From: Eubacterium sp. | GTDB lineage: Bacteria > Bacillota > Clostridia > Oscillospirales > Acutalibacteraceae | Reading direction: 5' to 3' | DNA: 64,000 nucleotides | Assembly: GCA_017446095.1 (NCBI GenBank) | Contig: JAFSRN010000012.1 | Location: 1 to 64,000 of the forward strand | Part shown: positions 41,264-49,964 of the stretch, one piece after another | How positions within the stretch are numbered: position 1 is the first letter of the stretch | Layout: each line of letters begins with the position of its first letter | Notes under the pieces: generated by a model | The model's database searches: none | Seen by the model: the letters and a program-made list of their open reading frames with translations, nothing else | What the model was told of the DNA's origin: nothing | Position numbers and translations under genes: made by a program

Positions 41264-41880
41264 AGATTTTTCATATACGGGTTGTTCCTGCGCTCATAGT
41301 CAAGCGTAGAGTTTTCGTTATGACCTGCGCAGACAATTAAATCGCCGTTAAGCTTTTTAAGCCTTTCAAGCGACTGTTCCATCTCCACCCATGAGCCGCC
41401 GGGAAAATCCGTTCTGCCGCACGAGCACTTAAACAACGTGTCGCCGGAAAACAGGTAGTTGCCGATAATAAAGCAACGGCTGCCTTTGGTGTGACCTGGC
41501 GTTGCAAGCACGCTGATTTCCGTACTGCCGAAAATAAGGCTGTCGCTGTCGCCAAGCAGGATATCGGGCAGCACATTACCCTGCGGCGAGCCGAAGTAAC
41601 CTGCAAGCGACTTGCGCGCAGAGGACAGCATTGGCGCGTCCTCTTTTGATATAGCAATCTTGCAGGCAGGATGATTGTCCTTAAGCTCTTTTGCACCTAA
41701 AATATGGTCGTAGTGACCGTGGGTAAGCAAAAGATAGCGCAGGTTTGTGTTGCCTATTGCGGCTTCAAGCCTTTCGTTATAAGCCGAGCAATCAATAAGC
41801 ACGGAGTCGTTTGTGCTTTCGTCAATAACAAGGAAGCAGTTATTTTCCAGACTGCCGAAGGTGAGTGTGATAACTTTCAT
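41260..41880 (-). CDS. MBL-fold metallo-hydrolase (glyoxalase II-like)
   Basis: A 206-residue beta-lactamase-fold hydrolase with the dinuclear-zinc motif THGHYDH near residue 53 and later ligands in TPGHTKGS and CAGHNENS. Short glyoxalase-II-like enzymes of this kind act on thioesters, but the natural substrate here is unknown. The start at 41880 (MKVITLTFG) directly follows dtd. The dtd-MBL-hemZ neighbourhood is frequent in Clostridia. Confidence 0.9.
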   Translation of the reverse strand: MKVITLTFGSLENNCFLVIDESTNDSVLIDCSAYNERLEAAIGNTNLRYLLLTHGHYDHILGAKELKDNHPACKIAISKEDAPMLSSARKSLAGYFGSPQGNVLPDILLGDSDSLIFGSTEISVLATPGHTKGSRCFIIGNYLFSGDTLFKCSCGRTDFPGGSWVEMEQSLERLKKLNGDLIVCAGHNENSTLDYERRNNPYMKNL

Positions 41881-41881
41881 A

Positions 41882-42331
41882 TTACAGTTCCTTTGAATCA
41901 AGAATTATTGTTACGGGGCCGTCGTTAATCAGCGACACTTTCATATCCGCGCCGAACTCGCCTGTGTCCACTTTCTTTACGCCTGCCGCGCGCATACCGT
42001 CACAAAAATATTCGTAAAGCGGTATAGCCGTACTTGGCGGTGCAGCGCCGATGAACGAAGGTCGCCTGCCGTGCTTGCAGTCGGCTGCGAGCGTGAACTG
42101 CGAAATAACAAGCATTTCGCCCCCGACGTCAAGGCAGGACTTGTTCATCTTGCCGTTTTCGTCCTCGAAAATGCGCAGCACAGGCACTTTTTTGATAAGC
42201 TTATCCGCGTCGTCCTTTGTGTCGCCCTCAACGACGCAGAGGAGAATCATAAACCCGTGACCGCACGAGCCTGCTACTTTGCCGTCAATTTCAACTTGTG
42301 AACTGAGTACTCTTTGAATAACTGCTTTCAT
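41882..42331 (-). CDS. dtd: D-aminoacyl-tRNA deacylase
   Basis: A 149-residue enzyme that removes D-amino acids (and glycine from tRNA-Ala). The active-site motif SQFTLAAD is near residue 78 and the cross-subunit motif NDGPVTI near 137. It shares one base with the relA stop region, the classic relA-dtd coupling in Firmicutes. Confidence 0.96.
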   Translation of the reverse strand: MKAVIQRVLSSQVEIDGKVAGSCGHGFMILLCVVEGDTKDDADKLIKKVPVLRIFEDENGKMNKSCLDVGGEMLVISQFTLAADCKHGRRPSFIGAAPPSTAIPLYEYFCDGMRAAGVKKVDTGEFGADMKVSLINDGPVTIILDSKEL

Positions 42332-44520
42332 TATAATTCCGTTCTTTCTATAAGGTAAACGCCCTGAATTTTGCCGAGCATTTTGATAATGCTGTCAAGG
42401 TGTTCCTTGCCGTTAACCGCAAGCGTGATGGTGGTAAGGCAGTTGCCGTCATTAATCTCGCGCGCGTTGATTGCGTGGATTTTAACGTGAGCGCCTGCAA
42501 GTGCCGAAGTGATATCCATAACCACGCCCTCGCGGTCGATTGCGTAGATGTTGAGCGTTGAGCGTGCCTCAACCTTGATGTTTGCGTCCCAGCGCGCCAT
42601 AACCCAGCGTTCGGGCTCGGGTGAATTTTCCACATCGTAGGGCACGTTTTTACAGTCGCGGCGGTGAATTGTAAGCCCGTGACCGCGGGTGATAAAGCCG
42701 ATAATCGGCTCGCCCGGCAGCGGGTTGCAGCACCTGCCCATATTGATAAGGCAGTTATCTATACCCTCAACAATAACGCCGCCCGACGACTTGCCGGAAT
42801 CGTTTGCAATCTTGATGTTGGGCTTATCTTCCTTTGTATCCTTGTAGGTGCGGTTGTACTCGTCCTTGATGCTTGGCATAAGGCGCGTAAGGTTGATACC
42901 GCCGTAACCGATAGCGGCGTAAAAATCCTCAATATGATTGAGCCGCTGACGTTCGGCAAGCTTTTGCAGGAAGTTGTTGTAATCATCTTCGCTCAGGCGG
43001 ATATAATTCTTCCTGAACTCGTGCTCTACAATCGCTCTGCCCTCGGCAATATTTTCGTCGCGGCGTTCTTTTTTGAACCACGAACGGATTTTTGAGCGCG
43101 CCTCGCTCGTTTTAACTATTGAGAGCCAGTCCCTCGACGGACCTTTGCCCTGCTGATTGGAGGTCAGAATTTCCACAATCTGACCTGTTTTAAGCGTTGT
43201 GTCAAGCGGTACGATTCTGCCGTCCACCTTTGCGCCTGTCATACGGTTGCCGACAGCGGAGTGAATAGCATAAGCAAAGTCGATAACCGTTGCGCCCCTC
43301 GGCAGGCACTTAACGTCGCCGCGAGGAGTGAACACATAGATTTCGTCAATCGAAAGGTCGCCCTTGATGTTTGCAATAATCTCCGACTTATCGTCGCTGT
43401 TTTCGTTTTCAATAAGGCTGTTAATCCATTTAAGCGACTCGTCAAGTTTGTCCGTGCCGCCCTTGCCGAGCTTGTACTTCCAGTGCGCGGCGATACCGTA
43501 TTCCGCCGTTTTGTGCATATCCTTGGTGCGAATCTGAATTTCAAACGGCACGCCCTTATACAGCACGGTTGTGTGCAGCGACTGGTACATATTCGGTTTC
43601 GGCATTGAGATGTAGTCCTTAAACCTGCCGGGAAGCGGCTGGAACATATCGTGCACAATGCCAAGCGCGTTGTAGCAGTCAATCATAGTGTCAACAATAA
43701 TCCTGACTGCATAAATATCGTAAATCTCGTCAAACGTTTTGCCCTTGATGTACACCTTGCGGAATATGCCGTGAACGGACTTAACGCGCGAGGTGATTTT
43801 TACGTTTTTCATCAGCGGTGTAAGCTTTTCCCTGAGCTGTGTTTTGATGTCCTCAAGGAACTCTTCGCCCTCGTTGCGCTTCATCGTGATTGATTTTTCA
43901 ATTTCGTGGTACGCCACAGGGTCGAGGTAGAGTACCGCCAGGTCCTCAAGCTCCTCTTTGAACGCACGGATACCGAGTCGGTGCGCGATAGGTGCGTAGA
44001 TTTCCAGCGTTTCAAGCGATTTTTCGCGCTGCTTGTGCGGCGGCATATGCTCTAAGGTGCGCATATTGTGGAGTCTGTCCGCAAGCTTTATGATAACCAC
44101 TCGCACGTCCTGGTTCATTGCAATGAACATCTTGCGTATATTTTCCGCCTGAACTTCCTCGCGTGTGGCGAGCGACACCTGCGTAAGTTTTGTTACGCCG
44201 TCAACAAGAAGCGCAACCTCGTCGCCGAAATCGCGCCTGATATCGTCAAGGCTGCAGGAGGTATCCTCAACAACATCGTGCAAAAGCGCAGCGATAATAC
44301 ACTCGTTGTCCATGCCGATTTCAAACAGAATTCTGGCAACCGCAACGGGGTGCATAATATACGGCTCGCCGCTGCGGCGGCGCTGGTCCTTGTGCGCGTC
44401 GCGTGCGATGTTGTATGCCTTTTCAATTTTTTCGCTGTCGTAGTAGGAATTTTTTTTGACCTGCTCTAAAAACTCGTCAAACCGGTCGTTGTATTCCTCG
44501 GTTTTTACTGGGTTAGCCAC
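42331..44520 (-). CDS. relA: Bifunctional (p)ppGpp synthetase/hydrolase (RelA/SpoT, Rsh)
   Basis: A 729-residue Rsh protein. The HD hydrolase domain (HPVAVARIL, then ALLHDVVEDT near residue 82) is intact, followed by the synthetase (YQSLHTTVLYKG near 317), TGS, zinc-finger (CCNPLPGEPIIGFITRG) and ACT domains. It should therefore make and degrade (p)ppGpp in the stringent response. It overlaps recJ by 8 bases and is in the same tight run as the his genes. Confidence 0.95.
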   Translation of the reverse strand: MANPVKTEEYNDRFDEFLEQVKKNSYYDSEKIEKAYNIARDAHKDQRRRSGEPYIMHPVAVARILFEIGMDNECIIAALLHDVVEDTSCSLDDIRRDFGDEVALLVDGVTKLTQVSLATREEVQAENIRKMFIAMNQDVRVVIIKLADRLHNMRTLEHMPPHKQREKSLETLEIYAPIAHRLGIRAFKEELEDLAVLYLDPVAYHEIEKSITMKRNEGEEFLEDIKTQLREKLTPLMKNVKITSRVKSVHGIFRKVYIKGKTFDEIYDIYAVRIIVDTMIDCYNALGIVHDMFQPLPGRFKDYISMPKPNMYQSLHTTVLYKGVPFEIQIRTKDMHKTAEYGIAAHWKYKLGKGGTDKLDESLKWINSLIENENSDDKSEIIANIKGDLSIDEIYVFTPRGDVKCLPRGATVIDFAYAIHSAVGNRMTGAKVDGRIVPLDTTLKTGQIVEILTSNQQGKGPSRDWLSIVKTSEARSKIRSWFKKERRDENIAEGRAIVEHEFRKNYIRLSEDDYNNFLQKLAERQRLNHIEDFYAAIGYGGINLTRLMPSIKDEYNRTYKDTKEDKPNIKIANDSGKSSGGVIVEGIDNCLINMGRCCNPLPGEPIIGFITRGHGLTIHRRDCKNVPYDVENSPEPERWVMARWDANIKVEARSTLNIYAIDREGVVMDITSALAGAHVKIHAINAREINDGNCLTTITLAVNGKEHLDSIIKMLGKIQGVYLIERTEL

Positions 44521-46528
44521 TTGTGATTCTTCCCTTCAGGGTTGTTAATACCTTTGTTGAAGCAAGGTCAACCTTGCCTTTGCTTTGTTTAAGAATTATT
44601 TTGCCGTTATACTCAATTAGTCCTGCCTGCTTAAACGCCTTGACAGCGTGCATAAGCTGACCGTATGTTACCTCGTTCTGCAGCCTGAAATACAAATCCT
44701 CAAGCGAATAGTTAAATCCGCCCTTTGCGCGAAGGTACTTGTAAACAGCCGCGCAGGCATCTCTGTCAGGATAAAGCGATTTATCCGCAACGCCCTGTGA
44801 TTTGTATATCTCGTAGTCGTTTTTCTCTTTAAAATACCTGTCGTCATCAACGCCGCTGAGCACAATATCAACCGCCCTCAAAGACGGCTTGCCGTTAAAC
44901 AGAGTGTTTGAAACGTTGATAGCAACATTTACAATATCGCCCACGTCAAAAGGCAAATCCTGCGGCGATACGGAAAACTTTGCAACCTGAATACGCTTGC
45001 CCTTTTTTTCAAGTTCAAGGCGCGTGTGCTTGCCGTCCGCAAGCGAAACAAGACCGGCAATCTTCATTTTATACACGCCGAAAACGGGCGAAGGATTGCC
45101 GTTGCCGTACGGCTCAAGCACAGAAATATTGTTAACCAGATCCACATTAATATAATGCGGCGCAAGCTTGCAATCTATTACAAGTTCCTGCGCAGGCATA
45201 ACGTAATAGTTCTTGTACGCGTAATCATTGATATGCTTCCTGAAAAGGTCGATTTTCTCCTCTTCAAGCGAAACACCTGCGGCAAGCGGATGGCCGCCGA
45301 ACTTGAGTAAGTCGTCGCTGCAGGCGCTGATTGCGTTAACGATATTAAACCCGTCAACAGAGCGCGCAGAGCCACGTGCAAAGCCCTTGTCGTCAATACC
45401 GATGATGAACGTGGGCTTGCCGTAATGCTCAAGAATACGGCTTGCAACAATGCCCACAATGCCGTGGTGGTAGCCCTTGCCTGCAACAACTATAACGCGG
45501 TCGGAGGCAAGCTTGGGATTTTCCGCAATCTGCTTTTCAACAGAATCGACGATATTTTTTTCAATCTCCTGGCGCTTTGCATTCTGCTCGGACAGCTGTA
45601 AGTACTTTTTCTCGCACTCCTTTTCGTCCTCGCAGAGCAAAAAATCAACCGCCTTCATAGCGTCGCCCAGCCTGCCCATAACATTGATGCGCGGACTTAT
45701 CTGGAACGCAACTTCGGTAACGCCAATCCTGTCCTTGCAGTTTTTGCAAAACGGTGCAATAGACTTCCTCGGCGCGGTGTTAATCCTGTGCAGCCCCTGC
45801 TTTACAAACGACCTGTTTTCGCCAAGCAGCGGCACAACGTCGGCAATGGTGCCGAGTGCAACAAGGTCGATGTACCTGTCAACAAGAGTTGAAACATCCT
45901 CGTCGCTGATAGCACAGATAAGCTTAAACGCAACGCCAGCGCCGCAGTATTCGCGAAAATCGAGGTCGTTATCCTCGCGGTGAGGGTTAACTACCGCTTC
46001 CGCACGCGGCAGCGCGTCGCCAATCTGGTGGTGGTCGGTAACAACAAGGCGCATACCGAGTGAGTAGATGTACTCCGCCTCGTCAATAGAGCTGATGCCG
46101 TTATCCACGGTGACAATAAGGTTTGCGCCCTGCGAATGGATATAGTCAACAGCCTCGCGGTTTAAGCCGTAGCCCTCCTGCTCCCTGTCGGGAATATAGG
46201 CAAATACGTCCGCACCCTCGCTTTGCAAAAACAAAAGCATAAGCGTGGTGGCGGTAACGCCGTCGCAGTCGTAATCGCCGTAGATGCAGATTTTTTCGCC
46301 GCAGTCGATTGCGTCGCCTACCGTGAACGCGGCTTCCTCCATATCGGCAAAATTGAAGGGCGACACCGTTTCGTACGAATCCGCAAGGAACTTGGAAGCG
46401 GTGATATCGTCGTCCATACCTCTTGCCGTGAGCATATATGCAATCAGCGGGTCAATATTAAATTTTTCGCTAATCGCCGTGGCTCTGTCCTTATCAGCCT
46501 GACGAACCACCCATTTTTTATGTGCCAT
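44513..46528 (-). CDS. recJ: Single-stranded-DNA-specific exonuclease RecJ
   Basis: A 671-residue 5'-3' exonuclease. DHH-domain motifs GDYDCDGVTAT near residue 83 and VVTDHHQIGD near 160 carry the metal ligands. The DHHA1 domain has KGYHHGIVGIVASR and GGHPLAAG. OB and C-terminal domains follow. Its ATG overlaps the hisE stop codon (TAATG), so translation is probably coupled to the his genes. Confidence 0.95.
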   Translation of the reverse strand: MAHKKWVVRQADKDRATAISEKFNIDPLIAYMLTARGMDDDITASKFLADSYETVSPFNFADMEEAAFTVGDAIDCGEKICIYGDYDCDGVTATTLMLLFLQSEGADVFAYIPDREQEGYGLNREAVDYIHSQGANLIVTVDNGISSIDEAEYIYSLGMRLVVTDHHQIGDALPRAEAVVNPHREDNDLDFREYCGAGVAFKLICAISDEDVSTLVDRYIDLVALGTIADVVPLLGENRSFVKQGLHRINTAPRKSIAPFCKNCKDRIGVTEVAFQISPRINVMGRLGDAMKAVDFLLCEDEKECEKKYLQLSEQNAKRQEIEKNIVDSVEKQIAENPKLASDRVIVVAGKGYHHGIVGIVASRILEHYGKPTFIIGIDDKGFARGSARSVDGFNIVNAISACSDDLLKFGGHPLAAGVSLEEEKIDLFRKHINDYAYKNYYVMPAQELVIDCKLAPHYINVDLVNNISVLEPYGNGNPSPVFGVYKMKIAGLVSLADGKHTRLELEKKGKRIQVAKFSVSPQDLPFDVGDIVNVAINVSNTLFNGKPSLRAVDIVLSGVDDDRYFKEKNDYEIYKSQGVADKSLYPDRDACAAVYKYLRAKGGFNYSLEDLYFRLQNEVTYGQLMHAVKAFKQAGLIEYNGKIILKQSKGKVDLASTKVLTTLKGRITSG

Positions 46529-46851
46529 TATGAATTCTTATCTACCTTGTGGAATTTTTTGAGGTTGCCTGCCTTTTCCGCGCGCTTTGCCAGAACAGCT
46601 TCAACATCTTCAATAGTGATGCCCTGGTCCGCCATCATCACAAGAGTGTGATAGATAAGGTCGCAGATTTCGCCGACAGTTTCCTCTTTAACGCCGTTTT
46701 TAGCGGCAATAACCATTTCGGTCGACTCCTCGCCGACCTTCTTTAAAATTTTATCGAGTCCCTGCTCAAAAAGGTAGCAGGTGTACGAACCCTCTTCCTT
46801 CGCCTCGCGGCGCGCAAGAATGGTTTCGTAGTCGTTTCTGATATAGTCCAT
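46528..46851 (-). CDS. hisE: Phosphoribosyl-ATP diphosphatase
   Basis: A 107-residue MazG-like helical enzyme for the second step of histidine synthesis. KKVGEESTEMVIAAK near residue 35 and EICDLIYHTLVMMAD carry its metal-binding acidic residues. It is separate from hisI here, not fused. The start at 46851 follows GGAG. The open frame extends 37 codons further into a repeat element and should not be annotated. Confidence 0.95.
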   Translation of the reverse strand: MDYIRNDYETILARREAKEEGSYTCYLFEQGLDKILKKVGEESTEMVIAAKNGVKEETVGEICDLIYHTLVMMADQGITIEDVEAVLAKRAEKAGNLKKFHKVDKNS

Positions 46852-46868
46852 ATAAACTCCGTTTTTTA

Positions 46869-46986
46869 GAATGGAGAATGGAAAATGGAGAGTGGAGAAT
46901 TTCGGGAGGGCGTTGCCCACACCCAATAGTATAATGCCGTGCGAAGCACCCATAATTCTCAATTGTCAATTCTCAATTCTCAATTC
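46869..46986. repeat. Intergenic repeat, copy 12
   Basis: GAGAATG/GAAAATG arm, GAGGGCGTTGCCC-type hairpin and GTGCGAAGCACC, then several inverted ATTCTCA units up to the hisI stop. It sits inside the his operon. Confidence 0.75.
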
Positions 46987-47313
46987 TCAATTATTATATA
47001 TTTGATTAAAAAAACAGCTGTGATTACCCGTATGGCACGCCGCGCCTGTCTGAATAACGCGTACAAGCAGCGTGTCGTCATCGCAGTCGCCCTTGATATC
47101 CACAACCTTTTGCAGATGCCCTGACGTTGCGCCCTTGTTCCAGAGCTCCTGCCGCGAGCGCGACCAGAACCAGGTGTAACCCGTTTCAAGCGTTTTTTGC
47201 AGCGACTCACGGTTCATATACGCAAGCATAAGCACTTCGTTTGTTGAATCCTCCTGCACAATTGCAGGGATAAGGTCTGATTTTATAAAATACTTGTCTA
47301 AATCTATTTGCAT
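46987..47313 (-). CDS. hisI: Phosphoribosyl-AMP cyclohydrolase
   Basis: A 108-residue zinc enzyme for the third histidine step. The motif [17 protein letters not shown] near residue 50 and the Cys residues in [12 protein letters not shown] and GAACHTG are as expected. It overlaps hisA by 10 bases. Confidence 0.95.
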   Translation of the reverse strand: MQIDLDKYFIKSDLIPAIVQEDSTNEVLMLAYMNRESLQKTLETGYTWFWSRSRQELWNKGATSGHLQKVVDIKGDCDDDTLLVRVIQTGAACHTGNHSCFFNQIYNN

Positions 47314-48017
47314 ACGTCAATCGCCTCTTTCAAATCAAGTGTGCCCTTGTAAATCGACTTGCCGCAAATCGCGCCGTAAAGTCCGCTGTCGCGCAGGGTG
47401 ATAATATCGCCTATGTTGGTTACGCCGCCCGAAGCCGTAATGTCGCAGGACACAGCTTCATTAAGCTGAGTAAGCTGCTCAACGTTAGGTCCTGACAGCG
47501 TGCCGTCCTTTGAAATATCGGTGTAGATAATCGTGGTAACGCCCATATCCTCCATCTGCTTTGCAAGGTCGATAAAGTGCGTGGTCGAGCCTTCTGTCCA
47601 GCCTTCGGTTGCAACAAATCCGTGCTTTGCATCAATGCCAACAGCAATAAGGTCGCCGAATTCTTTTACCGCCTCGCGCACAAGTTCGGGGTTTTTAAGC
47701 GCAACCGAGCCGAGAATTACCCTGCTGATGCCGTGGTCGGCGTAGTAGCAGATATCCTGCATGGTGCGGATACCGCCGCCGATTTCCACCTTAAGCGGAG
47801 TCCGGTTTGCAACGGCAACAAAGGTGCTGCTGTTAACGCGCTTTTTCTGCACGGAGCCGTCAAGGTCAACCATATGAATCCACTCGGCGCCTGCTTTTAC
47901 AAAGCCTTCGGCAGTCTGCAGCGCGTCGTCTGCAACCTGCTCTGCGGTGGAAAAATCGCCTTTAAAAAGGCGCACGGGCTTGCCGTCAATAATATCAATC
48001 GCGGGAAAAATCAGCAT
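47304..48017 (-). CDS. hisA: ProFAR isomerase
   Basis: A 237-residue (beta/alpha)8 barrel that isomerises ProFAR to [19 protein letters not shown] holds the first catalytic Asp, EIGGGIRT and [13 protein letters not shown] the second site. Its start touches the hisB stop. The next enzyme, HisFH, is not encoded in this window. Confidence 0.95.
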   Translation of the reverse strand: MLIFPAIDIIDGKPVRLFKGDFSTAEQVADDALQTAEGFVKAGAEWIHMVDLDGSVQKKRVNSSTFVAVANRTPLKVEIGGGIRTMQDICYYADHGISRVILGSVALKNPELVREAVKEFGDLIAVGIDAKHGFVATEGWTEGSTTHFIDLAKQMEDMGVTTIIYTDISKDGTLSGPNVEQLTQLNEAVSCDITASGGVTNIGDIITLRDSGLYGAICGKSIYKGTLDLKEAIDVCK

Positions 48018-48595
48018 TACAGTACCCCTTTTGTTGACAGCACTTCGCCGTCCTCATTCGGCTTGACCGCTACCTTGAGCGCGTGCGCCACAGCCTTAAA
48101 GATTGCTTCAATCTGGTGGTGAGCGTTGCTGCCGTAAGGCACTTCAATGTGCAGCGTAATGTCTGCATTTTCAGCAAATGCGCGCCAGAATTCCTCTGTT
48201 ACAGCGGTTTCAAAATCGCCGCAGAGTTCCTGCTCAAACTTTGCCTTGAACACAAGAAACGGACGGTTTGAAATGTCGAGTATAGCCTTTGCAAGGCTCT
48301 CGTCCATAGGCACGGCAAAGCTGCCGTAGCGCTGGATTCCGCCCTTGTCGCCAAGCGCTTTTTTGAACGCCTGACCAAGCACGATGCCCGTGTCCTCGGC
48401 GGTGTGGTGCGTGTCAACCTCAAGGTCGCCCTTAACGTCAACGTCAAGACCGAAGCCGCCGTGCACACCGAACGCAGTAAGCATATGGTCAAAAAAGCCG
48501 ATGCCTGTGCTGACCTTTACATCGCCGCCGTCAAGGCAGAGCGAAATCTTAATCTGTGTTTCTTTTGTGTTTCTTTCAACAGTTGCGTTTCTCAT
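48017..48595 (-). CDS. hisB: Imidazoleglycerol-phosphate dehydratase
   Basis: A 192-residue manganese enzyme of the monofunctional type (no phosphatase domain). The metal motifs FFDHMLTAFG and DTHHTAEDTG are present, with a second pair toward the C-terminus (SNAHHQIEA). The histidinol-phosphate phosphatase must be elsewhere. Confidence 0.96.
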   Translation of the reverse strand: MRNATVERNTKETQIKISLCLDGGDVKVSTGIGFFDHMLTAFGVHGGFGLDVDVKGDLEVDTHHTAEDTGIVLGQAFKKALGDKGGIQRYGSFAVPMDESLAKAILDISNRPFLVFKAKFEQELCGDFETAVTEEFWRAFAENADITLHIEVPYGSNAHHQIEAIFKAVAHALKVAVKPNEDGEVLSTKGVL

Positions 48596-48603
48596 AGTAT
48601 TAT

Positions 48604-48656
48604 CCCCTCATCCGACTGCCTGACGGCAGCCACCTTCTCCCTTGGGGGAAGGCTAA
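48604..48656. repeat. Different repeat family between hisD and hisB
   Basis: CCTCATCCG..., a CTGCCTGACGGCAG hairpin, then CACCTTCTCCC and TTGGGGGAAGG. The ends pair (CCTTCTCCC with GGGGGAAGG). This looks like a dispersed repeat I recall from several gut Clostridia and is unlike the heptamer copies. Confidence 0.6.
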
Positions 48657-48665
48657 TTGGTTACA

Positions 48666-49949
48666 TTATTCAAATCTTACCTTTATGGAGTTTGCGTGCG
48701 CGGTTAAGCCCTCGCTCTCTGCAAGGCGGATGATGTCGTCCTTCGAGTTGCGAAGCTCGGCGCAGGTGTAGTAAATAAACTGCGTTTTCTTAACAAAGCT
48801 GTCAACGGACAGCGGTGAGAAGAACCTTGCCGTGCCCGATGTCGGCAGAACGTGGTTAGGTCCTGCGTAGTAATCGCCAAGCGGTTCGGGCGACCAGTTG
48901 CCGAGGAATATGGAGCCTGCGTTGTTAATCTTGCCGATGTACTTAAGCGGCTCGCTGATGCAAAGTTCAAGGTGCTCGGGCGCAAGCTCGTTTGCAAAGC
49001 GAAGCGCCTGTTCAAGATTTTCGCACACAATAATTTCGCCGTAATTATCGAGCGACGACTGAATAATCTCCTGACGTTCAAGCTTTTTAATCTGCTTTTC
49101 AATTTCATGCAACGTCTGCTTTGCAATATCGGTTGAGGTTGTAAGCAGGATTGCGGAAGCAAGCTTGTCGTGCTCTGCCTGGCTCATAAGGTCAGCCGCA
49201 AGGAAGGACGGGTCTGCAGTTTTGTCCGCAACAATCAAGATTTCACTCGGACCTGCAACCATATCAATGTCCACAACGCCGTAAAGCAGGCGCTTTGCCG
49301 TGGCAACAAAGATGTTGCCGGGGCCTACAATCTTATCAACCTTCGGAATTTTTTCCGTTCCGTAAGCGAGCGCCGCAACAGCCTGCGCGCCGCCAACCAT
49401 AAACACGCGGTCAACGCCTGCGATAGCCGCTGCCGCCATAATCTGCGGATTCGGGTTGCCGTCCTTTGCAGGGGGCGTAACCATAACAATCTCGTTAACG
49501 CCGGCAAGCCTTGCAGGGATTGCGTTCATCAGAACGGACGACGGATACGCAGCCGTGCCGCCGGGAACGTAAATACCCACTCTGTTAAGACCGCGAACGC
49601 GCTGCCCCATAATAACGCCGCTTTCATCGGTAGTCATAAACGACTGCTGCGACTGGCGACCGTGGAAGCGCTTGATGTTCTTTTTCGCTTTGATAAGCGC
49701 GTCCTTAAAATCATCGTCCACTTCGCCGAGGTATGTGTAAAGCTCGTCCTTTTCTATAACAGTCTTTTTAGGTACACCGCCGTCAAAACGCACGGTGTAT
49801 TCAAGCACTGCGGCGTCGCCGTTTTCCTTAACCTCTTTGATGATGTTGTTAACAATGTCAACAATCCTCTGGTCGGTTTCGCCTGCGCGCTTTTTAAGAT
49901 TTTCCAGAACTGCATATTCGGCTTTGCCGTTTGCTTTAGTAATCTTCAT
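48666..49949 (-). CDS. hisD: Histidinol dehydrogenase
   Basis: A 427-residue zinc- and NAD-dependent enzyme catalysing the last two steps of histidine synthesis. GIYVPGGTAAYPSS near residue 125, VGPGNIFVATAKR near 225 and the C-terminal catalytic HVLPTSGTARFFSPLS are typical. It follows the HisZG gene by 15 bases. Confidence 0.96.
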   Translation of the reverse strand: MKITKANGKAEYAVLENLKKRAGETDQRIVDIVNNIIKEVKENGDAAVLEYTVRFDGGVPKKTVIEKDELYTYLGEVDDDFKDALIKAKKNIKRFHGRQSQQSFMTTDESGVIMGQRVRGLNRVGIYVPGGTAAYPSSVLMNAIPARLAGVNEIVMVTPPAKDGNPNPQIMAAAAIAGVDRVFMVGGAQAVAALAYGTEKIPKVDKIVGPGNIFVATAKRLLYGVVDIDMVAGPSEILIVADKTADPSFLAADLMSQAEHDKLASAILLTTSTDIAKQTLHEIEKQIKKLERQEIIQSSLDNYGEIIVCENLEQALRFANELAPEHLELCISEPLKYIGKINNAGSIFLGNWSPEPLGDYYAGPNHVLPTSGTARFFSPLSVDSFVKKTQFIYYTCAELRNSKDDIIRLAESEGLTAHANSIKVRFE

Positions 49950-49964
49950 AACAAAGTCCTCCGT

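Noticed and set aside
46940..46990. CRISPR-like short tandem repeats
   Set aside because: Units are 7 bases with no spacers and no cas genes nearby; they are arms of the dispersed intergenic repeat.
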